DNA of 64,000 bases from Streptomyces scabichelini (GTDB taxonomy: Bacteria; Actinomycetota; Actinomycetes; Streptomycetales; Streptomycetaceae): contig NZ_JAAKZY010000007.1 of assembly GCF_011045015.1 (NCBI RefSeq), positions 43,960 through 107,959 of the forward strand, read 5' to 3'. Of this stretch, positions 25,173 to 33,013 are shown piece by piece. The notes under the pieces are model-generated. The model saw only the letters and a list, made by a program, of their open reading frames with translations, was not told the DNA's origin and did no database searches. The translations under genes and the position numbers were made by a program. Numbering within the stretch: position 1 is the stretch's first letter; the number at the start of each line of letters is the position of its first letter.

Positions 25173-25354
25173 CCCGCGCTCACCGCCCGCCGCGCGGCAC
25201 GCGCCGCGACGGCCCCGACGAGTGCGGCGGCCGCACCCACCACCCATTCGAGGGTGTCCACGGCGGTGATGAACATCAGCCAGAGAACGGCCAAGGCGGC
25301 CCACCACACGAGGACTTCGGACGCCGCGCGGAGAAGGTTCGTACGTCGCGTCAT
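25169..25354 (-). CDS. Short MrpE-like subunit
   Basis: A 61-residue protein with two hydrophobic helices (SEVLVWWAALAVLWLMFI and EWVVGAAAALVGAVAA). Its position as first gene of the operon, and the W-x3-L-W-x4-T pattern of the first helix, match the start of MnhE/MrpE. MrpE is normally about 160 residues, so this is only its membrane portion, without the cytoplasmic domain. The ATG at 25354 is chosen because upstream starts add non-conserved sequence. Confidence 0.6.
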   Translation of the reverse strand: MTRRTNLLRAASEVLVWWAALAVLWLMFITAVDTLEWVVGAAAALVGAVAARAARRAVSAG

Positions 25355-25578
25355 CCGCACCGCCTCCGAACCTCTGACCCTTTTCGACCTACATGTCCGA
25401 CACGTCATCCAAACACCGCCGGAAGGCCGTCCGGCGGCGGCGCGCGACACGTTTCTGCCCGGAGTGCCCCGGTGACACGGAGGAAAACCGGGGCAGGTCA
25501 CGGGCCCGTGACGGCATCGACGACCGTTTCGGGGGTAACTGTCTTTGTTGAAGCGTCAGTTGAACGCTGGAGGCTTGG

Positions 25579-26172
25579 ATGGCCCGCGCTCCGAAGTCAC
25601 GCTCCGGTACCTCGAAGCCGCGATCCGGCGCCTCGAAGCCACGCTCCCGTACGGCAAAACCGGGCCGTCGGCCGACGCCGGCACCGGCACCAGCACCGAG
25701 TGGCCGGCGGCCCCTTCCCTTTCTCGTGCGCCTGCTGGTGCTGGTGGTCGCCGTCGCGGCCATGGTGGCGTTCGCCGTCGCGCTGGCCCGGCTCACGCTG
25801 CAGCCGTCTCCGGCCTCCGAGGCTCTGACGCACAGCAATCTGCGCCCGGGACGGTCCCTGCGGGCCTACCTGGACCAGCCCGAACTCCGCGACGCGGTCA
25901 GGCAGATCGGCGGCAATCTCGTCCTCGGCGTCCCCTTCGGGGTCCTGCTTCCAGTGGTACTCCCCGGGGCCCGCGGAATTCTGCGCGTGATCGCGCTGAC
26001 CGCGACGGTGATGCTGCTGGTCGAGCTGGTGCAGGGGGCTCTGGTCACCGGGCGCGCCTTCGACATCGACGACGTGCTGCTCAACATCACCGGGGCGATG
26101 GCCGGTTACCTCATCCTGGGCAGGCGAATGGGCCGGGCCGTGCATCCACGCAAGCGCAAGGGCCCGGCTTGA
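25579..26172 (+). CDS. VanZ-like membrane protein
   Basis: A 197-residue protein. Residues 1-45 are basic and Pro-rich (SKPRS repeats). Then come four membrane helices and the VanZ core: GNLVLGVPFGVLLPVVLP, LLVELVQGALVTGRAFDIDD and VLLNITGAMAGYLIL. VanZ proteins confer low-level teicoplanin resistance in enterococci, but most homologues have unknown roles in the envelope. GGAGG lies six bases before the ATG. It is a single-gene unit, divergent from the Mrp operon. Confidence 0.88.
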   Translation: MARAPKSRSGTSKPRSGASKPRSRTAKPGRRPTPAPAPAPSGRRPLPFLVRLLVLVVAVAAMVAFAVALARLTLQPSPASEALTHSNLRPGRSLRAYLDQPELRDAVRQIGGNLVLGVPFGVLLPVVLPGARGILRVIALTATVMLLVELVQGALVTGRAFDIDDVLLNITGAMAGYLILGRRMGRAVHPRKRKGPA

Positions 26173-26249
26173 ACCGCGGGGGGCCCGCCGGTCGCTGCCC
26201 CGCGCCCCTACCGGCCCGCAGGGTCATCACCGCTCTTCCAGCGGAGCGC

Positions 26250-26486
26250 TCAGTGGCGCGTCCACGTGTGCTTGTCGCCGCCGACCCAGCGGACGACTTC
26301 CGGGTCGTCGGCGTCGTGCACCGGGATGCCGTACGCCGCGGCCGCCATCAGGACGTCGGTGATGGACTTGGCTTCGCCGATGACGTCACCGTCGATCTCC
26401 ACGATGCGGAAGGGCGGATCCCCGGGCTGAACGCCCAGCACGATGATCCGCGGGTGCGAGATGTGGGGGCTTGCGATTTCGGTCAT
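26250..26486 (-). CDS. Small conserved hypothetical protein
   Basis: A 78-residue soluble protein (MTEIASPHISHPRIIVLGV...). The middle reads PFRIVEIDGDVIGEAKSITD, followed by a helix and a short acidic/Trp-containing end (DDPEVVRWVGGDKHTW). I do not recognise a named family, but the sequence has the balanced composition of a real protein. It would start at the ATG at 26486, after GGTGGGA. It is divergent from the PHP-domain gene. Confidence 0.65.
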   Translation of the reverse strand: MTEIASPHISHPRIIVLGVQPGDPPFRIVEIDGDVIGEAKSITDVLMAAAAYGIPVHDADDPEVVRWVGGDKHTWTRH

Positions 26487-26666
26487 GATCCCACCGGTTC
26501 CACACACATGCCGCCGGTAAGCCTGCCGAGGCGGCGATGTCAGTCGTCGTGGCACTCGGCTGCGCCGATGTGGCCAGCGTCCGAACGAGGGTCGCACTTC
26601 ATGGTGGCACAGGCAGGCCACGGTGGCCGCTGTGCGTACCGGTCCGGGTCGCGCGACTCTGGAGGC

Positions 26667-27695
26667 ATGGACCCGGCCGAGGCCCTGGACCGGATCGCCT
26701 TCCTGCTGGAACGGTCCCAGGCCCCCACCTATCGCGTACGGGCCTTCCGCACGGCGGCGGGCGTGCTCGCGGCGCTGCCCGCCGAAGAGGTGGTCCGGCG
26801 GGCGGCCACCGGATCGCTGGAGTCACTGAAGGGCGTCGGGCCGAAGACCGCGCAGGTGGTGCGGGAGGCGCTGGCCGGGCAGGTACCGGGCTATCTGGAG
26901 CGGCTGGAGGGCGAGGCTCCGGATCCGCTCGCCCAGGGCGGTGAGCGGTTGCGGGCGCTGCTGCGCGGCGACTGCCATCTGCATTCGGACTGGTCGGACG
27001 GCGGGAGTCCGATCCAGGAGATGGGGCGGACGGCGGCCCGGCTCAGGCACGAGTGGGCGGTGCTCACCGATCACTCGCCGCATCTCACGATCGCACGCGG
27101 CCTGTCCCCGGAGCGGCTGCGGGACCAGCTCGCTGTGGTGGCGGAACTCAACGCGCAGTGGGCTCCTTTCCGGCTGCTCACCGGCATCGAGTGCGACATC
27201 CTCGAGGACGGTTCGCTGGACCAGGAGCCGGAGTTGCTGGACGGGCTCGACATCGTGGTCGTGTCGGTGCACTCGAAGCTGCGTATGCCCGCGGCGGCGA
27301 TGACCCGCCGCATGGTCGCGGCCGTACGCAATCCGCTGTCCGACGTGCTCGGGCACTGCACCGGCCGGCTCGTCGGCGGGCGCGGGCGGCCGGAGTCGGA
27401 GTTCGACGCGGACGCGGTCTTCTCAGCGTGTGCCGAGTCGGGGACGGCGGTTGAGATCAACTGCCGTCCCGAACGGCTCGATCCGCCGAGGCGACTGCTG
27501 CGCCGAGCCGTCGACGCGGGCGTGCTGTTCTCCGTGGACACCGACGCCCACGCACCCGGCCAGCTCGACTGGCAGGGGTACGGGTGCACGCGGGCCGAGG
27601 AGTGCGGGGTGCCCGCCGAGCGCGTGATCACGACCTGGTCGGCGGAGGAGCTGTTGACCTGGGCCCGGCACAGGGAGATGCCGGCCACCCGCTGA
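26667..27695 (+). CDS. PHP-domain metal-dependent phosphoesterase with N-terminal HhH region
   Basis: A 342-residue protein. Residues about 1-85 resemble the N-terminal helix-hairpin-helix part of family X DNA polymerases (LKGVGPKTAQVVREAL). From about 100 a PHP domain has the metal ligands DCHLHSDWSDGG, TDHSPH, GIECDI, VSVHSK, GHCTGR, EINCRP and DTDAHAPGQ. No polymerase palm is present between the two, so this is the polX-like PHP hydrolase without polymerase. A nucleotide or DNA-end phosphoesterase is likely. GGAGG is immediately upstream of the ATG. It stands alone. Confidence 0.88.
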   Translation: MDPAEALDRIAFLLERSQAPTYRVRAFRTAAGVLAALPAEEVVRRAATGSLESLKGVGPKTAQVVREALAGQVPGYLERLEGEAPDPLAQGGERLRALLRGDCHLHSDWSDGGSPIQEMGRTAARLRHEWAVLTDHSPHLTIARGLSPERLRDQLAVVAELNAQWAPFRLLTGIECDILEDGSLDQEPELLDGLDIVVVSVHSKLRMPAAAMTRRMVAAVRNPLSDVLGHCTGRLVGGRGRPESEFDADAVFSACAESGTAVEINCRPERLDPPRRLLRRAVDAGVLFSVDTDAHAPGQLDWQGYGCTRAEECGVPAERVITTWSAEELLTWARHREMPATR

Positions 27696-27800
27696 GGTGA
27701 CGGGGCCTGGCCTGCCCGGACCGGCGCACATGCCGTCTGCCCGTGTGACGGAAGCGTGCCGGGATGCATGAGTGTCCCGTTTCTCCGTTACTCGCCCGGC

Positions 27801-28979
27801 ATGATCCGTGTGACCGAGGCCGAGGACCGGGTGCGGGACGAGATACGGACCGGGGTCGATGCCACGCGGCGCGCCTGGCGTGGTCCCGGCAGGGAGCGCG
27901 ACCTCGTCGTGCAGTCCCTCAAGGCCGCCGCGGCGGCGCTGCTCGCATGGATCGTGGCGGATGAGTGGCTGGGCGACCCGATGGCGCTGATGGCGCCCTG
28001 GGTGGCCGTCGTCCTGGTGCAGGCCACGGTCTACAGCTCGCTGCGGCAGGCCACACAGCAGTTCGCGGCGATCTGCGTCGGCACGCTGCTTGCGTCGGCG
28101 GCGCAGGTCCTCACGGGCAACACGCTGGCCGCCCTCGCCCTGTCCGTACCGGTGCTGATGCTGCTCGCCAACTGGCCACGCTTCGGCGACCAGGGCATCT
28201 ACGCCACGACCACCGCCCTGTTCACGCTCGCCTCGGACACCGTGACGACCTCCGCGATCAGCCATCGCCTCGCCCAGGCCGCCCTCGGGGCCGCCATCGG
28301 GGTCGCCGTCAACGCCCTGGTCCTGCCGCCGGTCCACCTGCGTGACGTACGCGAGAACCTGGCGGCGCTCGCCCGGGAGACGGGAGACGTGCTGGCCGAC
28401 CTCGCCGACGACCTGCGGCAGGGCGACTGGGACGCGTCGACCACCGCGAACCGGTCGCGCGCGTCGGCCCGTCTGGTGCGCCGGCTCGACGATCTGCGGG
28501 CGGCCAGGAGGTGGAGCCAGGAGAGCCTGCGGCTCACCGCGGACTGGCTGAGGGCGTTCCACCGGGTGCCGCTGGATGTGCCGACGGCGGACGAGGACGA
28601 GCGGTGGAGCAGGATCACCGGGCATGTCGCCGCACTGATCCGGGCGCTGGCGGTCGCGGCCGACAGCGAGCGGACCGCCGACCCGCCGGACGGCACGGCG
28701 CTGCACAGCTACGCCCGGCTGCTCGCCCTGCTCGGGGAGTCGTGCCACCGCGAGAGCCGGAGGCTGCGGGGTTCGTACGGTCTCGCGGACGACGAGGCGT
28801 ACGCGCACGGCATGGACCACCGTGCGGAGGCGACGATGCTGGACCTGCACGAGGCGCTGCAGACGAGCCTGCGCGACCACGCCGGTCTGGACGCCTCCCG
28901 CACGGCCGTCCTGGGGACCCTGCTGCTGCAGGCCGAGAACATCTGGGCCGAGACCGAGCAGTCGAGGCCGACGTACTAG
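27801..28979 (+). CDS. FUSC/ArAE-type aromatic acid exporter-like protein (1)
   Basis: A 392-residue membrane protein. Residues about 25-190 contain six helices in the FUSC arrangement: AAAALLAWIVADEWLG, APWVAVVLVQATVYSSLRQA, FAAICVGTLLASAAQVL and the later GAAIGVAVNALVLPP. The remaining 200 residues are a soluble helical region with Arg and Leu heptads. Homologues export aromatic or phenolic acids or remain unassigned. An ATG 11 codons upstream (27768) is an alternative start. A second protein of the same design is encoded at 33014-34261. Confidence 0.82.
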   Translation: MIRVTEAEDRVRDEIRTGVDATRRAWRGPGRERDLVVQSLKAAAAALLAWIVADEWLGDPMALMAPWVAVVLVQATVYSSLRQATQQFAAICVGTLLASAAQVLTGNTLAALALSVPVLMLLANWPRFGDQGIYATTTALFTLASDTVTTSAISHRLAQAALGAAIGVAVNALVLPPVHLRDVRENLAALARETGDVLADLADDLRQGDWDASTTANRSRASARLVRRLDDLRAARRWSQESLRLTADWLRAFHRVPLDVPTADEDERWSRITGHVAALIRALAVAADSERTADPPDGTALHSYARLLALLGESCHRESRRLRGSYGLADDEAYAHGMDHRAEATMLDLHEALQTSLRDHAGLDASRTAVLGTLLLQAENIWAETEQSRPTY

Positions 28980-29080
28980 CCGTGCCACACATCCGTGACG
29001 CATGTCCGTGACACATATCACGGTTGACCTGCACGGACCTGGGAACACCCGTCAGTAGTTTCCCGTTGAATGAGTCGTGG

Positions 29081-29115
29081 GACCCCGACCGTGATTCCCC
29101 CGTCCGGTCGGGGTC
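29081..29115. terminator. Hairpin GACCCCGACC/GGTCGGGGTC
   Basis: Perfect 10-bp arms with a 15-base loop, followed by TCTTCTATG. It lies about 100 bases past the FUSC gene on the plus strand and just before the SDR gene leader. It is a likely terminator, though without a run of T. Confidence 0.55.
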
Positions 29116-29130
29116 TCTTCTATGTCTACG

Positions 29131-29160
29131 CGCTGTATGTCTGCTCGCTGTATGTCTGCT
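29131..29160. repeat. Two perfect 15-bp tandem copies upstream of SDR gene
   Basis: CGCTGTATGTCTGCT occurs twice head to tail, 48 bases before the SDR start. It may be a direct-repeat regulator site or a slippage product. Confidence 0.7.
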
Positions 29161-29207
29161 CGGCCACCCTTGACTTCGAGCGCGCTCCAATCCGTAGCGT
29201 GCACAGC

Positions 29208-30167
29208 ATGACCACTGCACAGCACAAGATCGGTTCGGGATTCGGCTATCGGAGCACCGCGGACGAGGTGCTTGCCGGCATCGACCTTTCGGGGCGGCTC
29301 GCGATCGTCACCGGCGGCTACTCGGGGCTCGGCCTGGAGACGACCCGCGCCCTCGCCAAGGGGGGCGCCCGCGTCGTCGTCCCGGCGCGACGGCGCGCGG
29401 CCGCCGAGGAGGCGGTCGCCGGCATCGACGGCGTGGAGGTGGACGAACTCGACCTCGGCGACCTGGAGAGCGTCCGCGCGTTCGCCGAGCGCTTCCTCGC
29501 CTCGGGCCGCACCATCGACATCCTGATCAACAACGCCGGGATCATGGCCTGCCCGGAGACCCGCGTCGGCCCCGGCTGGGAGGCCCAGTTCGCGACCAAC
29601 CACCTGGGCCACTTCGCGCTCGTCAACCGGCTGTGGCCGGCGCTCGCACCCGGCGGCGCCCGCGTCGTCTCCGTCTCCTCGGGCGGCCATCACCGCTCGG
29701 ACATCCGCTGGGACGACCCGCACTGGCGGCACGGCTACGACAAATGGGAGGCGTACGGGCAGGCGAAGACCGCCAACGTCCTGTTCGCCGTGCACCTCGA
29801 CGCCCTCGGCAAGGACTCCGGCGTACGGGCGTTCTCGCTGCACCCAGGCGGCATCCTCACTCCCCTCCAGCGTCACCTCGCCAAGGAGGAGATGGTCGAG
29901 CGCGGCTGGATCGACGAGAACGGTACCGTCCTGCACCCCGAGGCCTTCAAGACCCCCGAGCAGGGTGCGGCCACCCAGGTCTGGGCGGCGACCTCCCCGC
30001 AACTGTCCGGCATGGGCGGCGTGTACTGCGAGGACTGCGACATCGCCGAGCCCGCCCCGGCCGACGGCGAGATGACCGGCGTACGCGACTACGCGATCGA
30101 CCCGGCGTCCGCGGCCCGCCTGTGGACCCTCTCCGCGAAGCTCACAGGGGTCGACGCCTTCGCCTAG
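29208..30167 (+). CDS. Short-chain dehydrogenase/reductase
   Basis: A 319-residue SDR, similar in size to the retinol dehydrogenase/protochlorophyllide reductase branch. The cofactor loop is VTGGYSGLGLET, NNAG is in LINNAGIMACPE, the catalytic Ser is in SVSSGGHH and the YxxxK is YGQAK. FATNHLGHFALVNRL is typical of this branch. NADPH is the probable cofactor (Arg after the loop). The substrate is unknown. The ATG at 29208 begins the conserved fold; the longer upstream frame is not supported. Confidence 0.9.
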   Translation: MTTAQHKIGSGFGYRSTADEVLAGIDLSGRLAIVTGGYSGLGLETTRALAKGGARVVVPARRRAAAEEAVAGIDGVEVDELDLGDLESVRAFAERFLASGRTIDILINNAGIMACPETRVGPGWEAQFATNHLGHFALVNRLWPALAPGGARVVSVSSGGHHRSDIRWDDPHWRHGYDKWEAYGQAKTANVLFAVHLDALGKDSGVRAFSLHPGGILTPLQRHLAKEEMVERGWIDENGTVLHPEAFKTPEQGAATQVWAATSPQLSGMGGVYCEDCDIAEPAPADGEMTGVRDYAIDPASAARLWTLSAKLTGVDAFA

Positions 30168-30235
30168 CCCCCCGGTAGCCCCGGGTCGGCCCAGGCCGCG
30201 AAGCCCACACGGCAACGTCCGCCTGCGTCACAGGC

Positions 30236-31213
30236 TCACGTGTCGAGTTCGTCCAGGGCGGCTGTCAGTTCCGGAGAGACGACTTCGCGCCGCCAGGACA
30301 CATCCTCGGCACCCATGGCCCGGGGGACCGCCTCGATGAGCATGATCAGGTAGAGGTAGCTGCGGTAGAGGGCGAGACGTCGGCGGGCCGCCGGGGTGAA
30401 CGCGGCGTTTCCGCCCGCCTCTTGATAGCCGGCCAGGAAGGCCTCGTCCTGCCTGATGTCGCCGAGCAGCGCCAGCGAGACGAAGTCCGCGAGCGGATCA
30501 CCCCAGAACATGCGCTCGCCGTCGATCAGTCCGCCGATCCCGGGCCTGCCGGTGCCCTCCGGGCGCTCGACCAGGATGTTCCCCGGCCAGAGATCGAAGT
30601 GCACGAGGCACGGTGTCGCGACGTCGTCCAGGGCGTCGTACGCGGACTTGGCCATCCGGGCGACCTCCTCCACCGGGAGAGGCAGCCACGCGCGGTAGCG
30701 GCGGGCATCGTCCAGGACGGCGTCGTACATCCCGGTGAAGGCCGTACGCCAGTCGGCGGCCAACGGGCCGAGGGCACCGGAGGGATACCCGAAGCCGGGC
30801 CCGGTCACGCGGTGCAGACGGGCCACCTGGCGCCCCAACTCCCTGCGGAGATCAGCCTGTTCACCCTCCGTGAAGGAGGAGCCCCACGGATCGCCCGGAC
30901 AGGCCGTCATCAGGAGATGGGCGCCGGTGGGCGCAGACGCGTCGAGACAGACGGCCAGGACACGGGGCGCGGGCACGTCGACCGTGGCGGCCGCGCGGTA
31001 GAACTCCGCCTCGGATGCGAGAAGTTCACGCTCGTGACTCATGCCGGGGTCGCTGGGCGGGGGCGGGATCTTCAGTACGTAACGGCTGCCGTCGTCGAGG
31101 AGAAGTTCCTCGACGACGTTGTACGTTCCGCCGTCCAACGACCGGCAGCGAGCAAGACGTTCGGCCGGCAACCCGGCCGCCTCAAGGATCCGCCGGGCCC
31201 GCTCCTCCGACAC
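30236..31213 (-). CDS. Aminoglycoside phosphotransferase-like kinase (APH family)
   Basis: A 325-residue APH-type small-molecule kinase. It has LKIPPPP with the ATP Lys region, the catalytic loop LVHFDLWPGNILV (HxDxxxxN) and the metal-site loop IDGERMFWGDPLADF. In most family members the latter reads IDWE; here it is IDGE. The phosphate acceptor is unknown and need not be an antibiotic. The GTG at 31213 has AGGGG nine bases upstream; a GTG two codons earlier is possible. The downstream end is near the convergent SDR gene. Confidence 0.8.
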   Translation of the reverse strand: MSEERARRILEAAGLPAERLARCRSLDGGTYNVVEELLLDDGSRYVLKIPPPPSDPGMSHERELLASEAEFYRAAATVDVPAPRVLAVCLDASAPTGAHLLMTACPGDPWGSSFTEGEQADLRRELGRQVARLHRVTGPGFGYPSGALGPLAADWRTAFTGMYDAVLDDARRYRAWLPLPVEEVARMAKSAYDALDDVATPCLVHFDLWPGNILVERPEGTGRPGIGGLIDGERMFWGDPLADFVSLALLGDIRQDEAFLAGYQEAGGNAAFTPAARRRLALYRSYLYLIMLIEAVPRAMGAEDVSWRREVVSPELTAALDELDT

Positions 31214-31270
31214 CTGCACCCACCCCTGTCGTTGTCCGCTGTCCGGTTCCGTACAGCGTACGGGTCGGGT

Positions 31271-31323
31271 GCGCCCCGTCAGGGGCGCGGGGAACTGCGC
31301 GACAAGCCACAGACAACCCGCAC
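31271..31323 (+). repeat. Dispersed intergenic repeat, copy 2
   Basis: GCGCCCCGTCAGGGGCGC forms a small hairpin and is followed by GGGGAACTGCGCGACAAGCC and ACAGACAACCCGC. It lies upstream of the small gene at 31394 and matches copies 1, 3, 4 and 5. Confidence 0.75.
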
Positions 31324-31393
31324 TCGCCCGCAAACCCCACTCACCACCCCCGTAGGCGCCCCGGCCCCAAGCGGAGCGCATACGCTCGGGCCC

Positions 31394-31753
31394 ATGGAAC
31401 AGAGCGAGATCATCCTGCGCGCCATCGGCGTCCTGACCGAGACCCAGGAAATGGTGCGCCGGCTCAACGAGGAGGCGGACGTCGACGCGGACGTCGGCGA
31501 CGCCCAGCTCGGCAGGCTGGTCTCGGAGGTGTTCCCGCCGGTCGAGGTGCCGGCCGACGCGAGTCCCGCCGAGGCGGGCCAGGTCGTCATCGACGCGCTG
31601 ATGCCCGCCGCGATCTCGTTGGTGGGCGCCTTCGCGTTCCTCTTCTCCGAACTCGCCGAGCTGCACGACACGGGCCGCTCCGACATCACGAGCACCGAAC
31701 TCCTGCAGACGCTCGCGCTGCGCCTGTCGAACAGGGACGGCAGCGACCAGTAG
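31394..31753 (+). CDS. Small conserved hypothetical protein
   Basis: A 119-residue mostly helical acidic protein (MEQSEIILRAIGVLTETQEM...). A hydrophobic stretch near 77-96 (MPAAISLVGAFAFLFSELAE) may be a buried or membrane helix. I do not recognise the family. The ATG at 31394 was chosen because the composition changes sharply there from repeat-derived sequence. It lies between the divergent phosphotransferase and the convergent DUF3626 gene. Confidence 0.65.
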   Translation: MEQSEIILRAIGVLTETQEMVRRLNEEADVDADVGDAQLGRLVSEVFPPVEVPADASPAEAGQVVIDALMPAAISLVGAFAFLFSELAELHDTGRSDITSTELLQTLALRLSNRDGSDQ

Positions 31754-31777
31754 CCGTGCCGTACGCCTTCGGCGCCC

Positions 31778-32656
31778 TCACGCCCGGCGCGAGGCCGCCG
31801 ACCGTGGCTCCCCTCTGCCGGAGGGAGCCCCGAAGCGGGCAAGGCAGTGCCACACCTTCTTCAGGTCCTGGAGCTCGTAGCGGCCCGTGCGGGCGGCGTC
31901 GCCGATGATCCGCGGGTCGAGGCGGCCGTCCTCGGCGATCCGCGCGCCCAGCTCGACGTACCGCGGACCACGGAAGTCCGGGTGGCGCCGCAGCTCCTCG
32001 ACGGAGAGCCGGTATCCGGGGTGCCACTCGACCGGGCACGGCAGCCGCCGGGCCGCGGCCTCGACGGGAGTGTCGCGATAGCAGGGGTCGAGGACCAGCG
32101 CTTCCATGTCCTCGTCCAGTACGACCCCTCCGTGCACCTGGGCCTCGATGTAGTCGTCGAGGGCGTCCCGGTCGTCCGCCTCGGCCAGGCGGATGAGGGG
32201 CATGCTGTCGGCGACGCCGAACGCCGTCGGGTCGACGGAGCTGTCGGGGTAGCAGAAGGTGGCGCGCCGCAGCGCGTCTCCGGTCAGCCGGAAGTGCGAG
32301 GAGCCGAACCTCGGTGCGGCGCCGACGACTTGGCGGCGGAAGTTCAGCGCGCCGTACACCGGGCGCTCGTGTGCGGGCGCGGTGTCGTACGCGCCGGCGA
32401 AGATCCGGCTCTCCCAGCGCCAGCGGTCGCCGCCGGGGTGCGCGGTCAGTCCGCCGTTGCTCGTGCCGGTGACGAACTGCGAGTGGTACGTGCCGTCCTC
32501 GGCCAGCGCCTCCAGGATCGGCTGCCCGCGCGCCAGGCGGTCCGGGTGGAGGTTCAGGGTCACCCGCAGGGCCGGGTCCACGGCGGGACCGCGCGACAGC
32601 GTCGCCACATGGCGCAGGGCTCGCGCCCGCGGTGAACGCGGGTTCCCGAAATCCAT
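31778..32656 (-). CDS. DUF3626-domain protein
   Basis: A 292-residue soluble protein of the DUF3626 family. Recognisable pieces are VTLNLHPDRLARGQPILEAL, ALAEDGTYHSQFVTGTSNGG and YGALNFRRQVVGAAPRFGSS, then an EAQVHGGVVLDEDMEALVLD segment. The conserved His, Arg, Ser and Asp residues suggest an enzyme, perhaps related to ADP-ribosyl-binding folds, but no reaction is established to my knowledge. It stands alone on the minus strand. Confidence 0.8.
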   Translation of the reverse strand: MDFGNPRSPRARALRHVATLSRGPAVDPALRVTLNLHPDRLARGQPILEALAEDGTYHSQFVTGTSNGGLTAHPGGDRWRWESRIFAGAYDTAPAHERPVYGALNFRRQVVGAAPRFGSSHFRLTGDALRRATFCYPDSSVDPTAFGVADSMPLIRLAEADDRDALDDYIEAQVHGGVVLDEDMEALVLDPCYRDTPVEAAARRLPCPVEWHPGYRLSVEELRRHPDFRGPRYVELGARIAEDGRLDPRIIGDAARTGRYELQDLKKVWHCLARFGAPSGRGEPRSAASRRA

Positions 32657-33013
32657 TCGATCTCCCTCGGTGCGGCTAGGTAGCGTAGGCAGAAACCTAA
32701 TAATCCCAGGTTTGCCCGGCCCGACCGGCTTGCTGGCGAGATCCCGGGGCGCCCGATCGCAGCTGTCTCGTCGTGACCGAGCGGTCCGACGGCCTCGTGG
32801 GCGTGACCTTGCGCTTTCCGTCGACGACGGGCCGTCTCTCCGCCTTCCTGGACAAGCTGTACGCCTGAGCCGGCCCGCAGCCCGGCCGCACGCAACCGTG
32901 TGTTCCGGCCATGTCAGACTGGCCGCTCGGCCTGTGCGTCCCTGCCGTCGATTCGGGTGAGCCGCGCCGTAAGGACACGTTCGGTGCGGCGGCGGAACGG
33001 GAAGTGGCCAAGG
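32657..33013. other. Intergenic region with possible 31-codon gene remnant
   Basis: This 357-base gap holds the leader of the DUF3626 gene at its left end. A GTG at 32773 opens a 31-codon plus-strand frame ending in TTGRLSAFLDKLYA at 32868, which reads like the C-terminus of a larger enzyme. There is no recognisable upstream part and no good ribosome binding site. I regard it as a possible gene remnant only. The rest shows nothing I can name. Confidence 0.3.

Noticed and set aside
28980..29207. A tRNA or small RNA gene before the SDR gene
   Set aside because: Only a single hairpin is present; no cloverleaf, CCA end or matched promoter can be drawn.
30236..31213. Antibiotic-inactivating aminoglycoside phosphotransferase
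   Set aside because: Only the general APH fold is visible, with IDGE instead of IDWE; no evidence links it to a drug.
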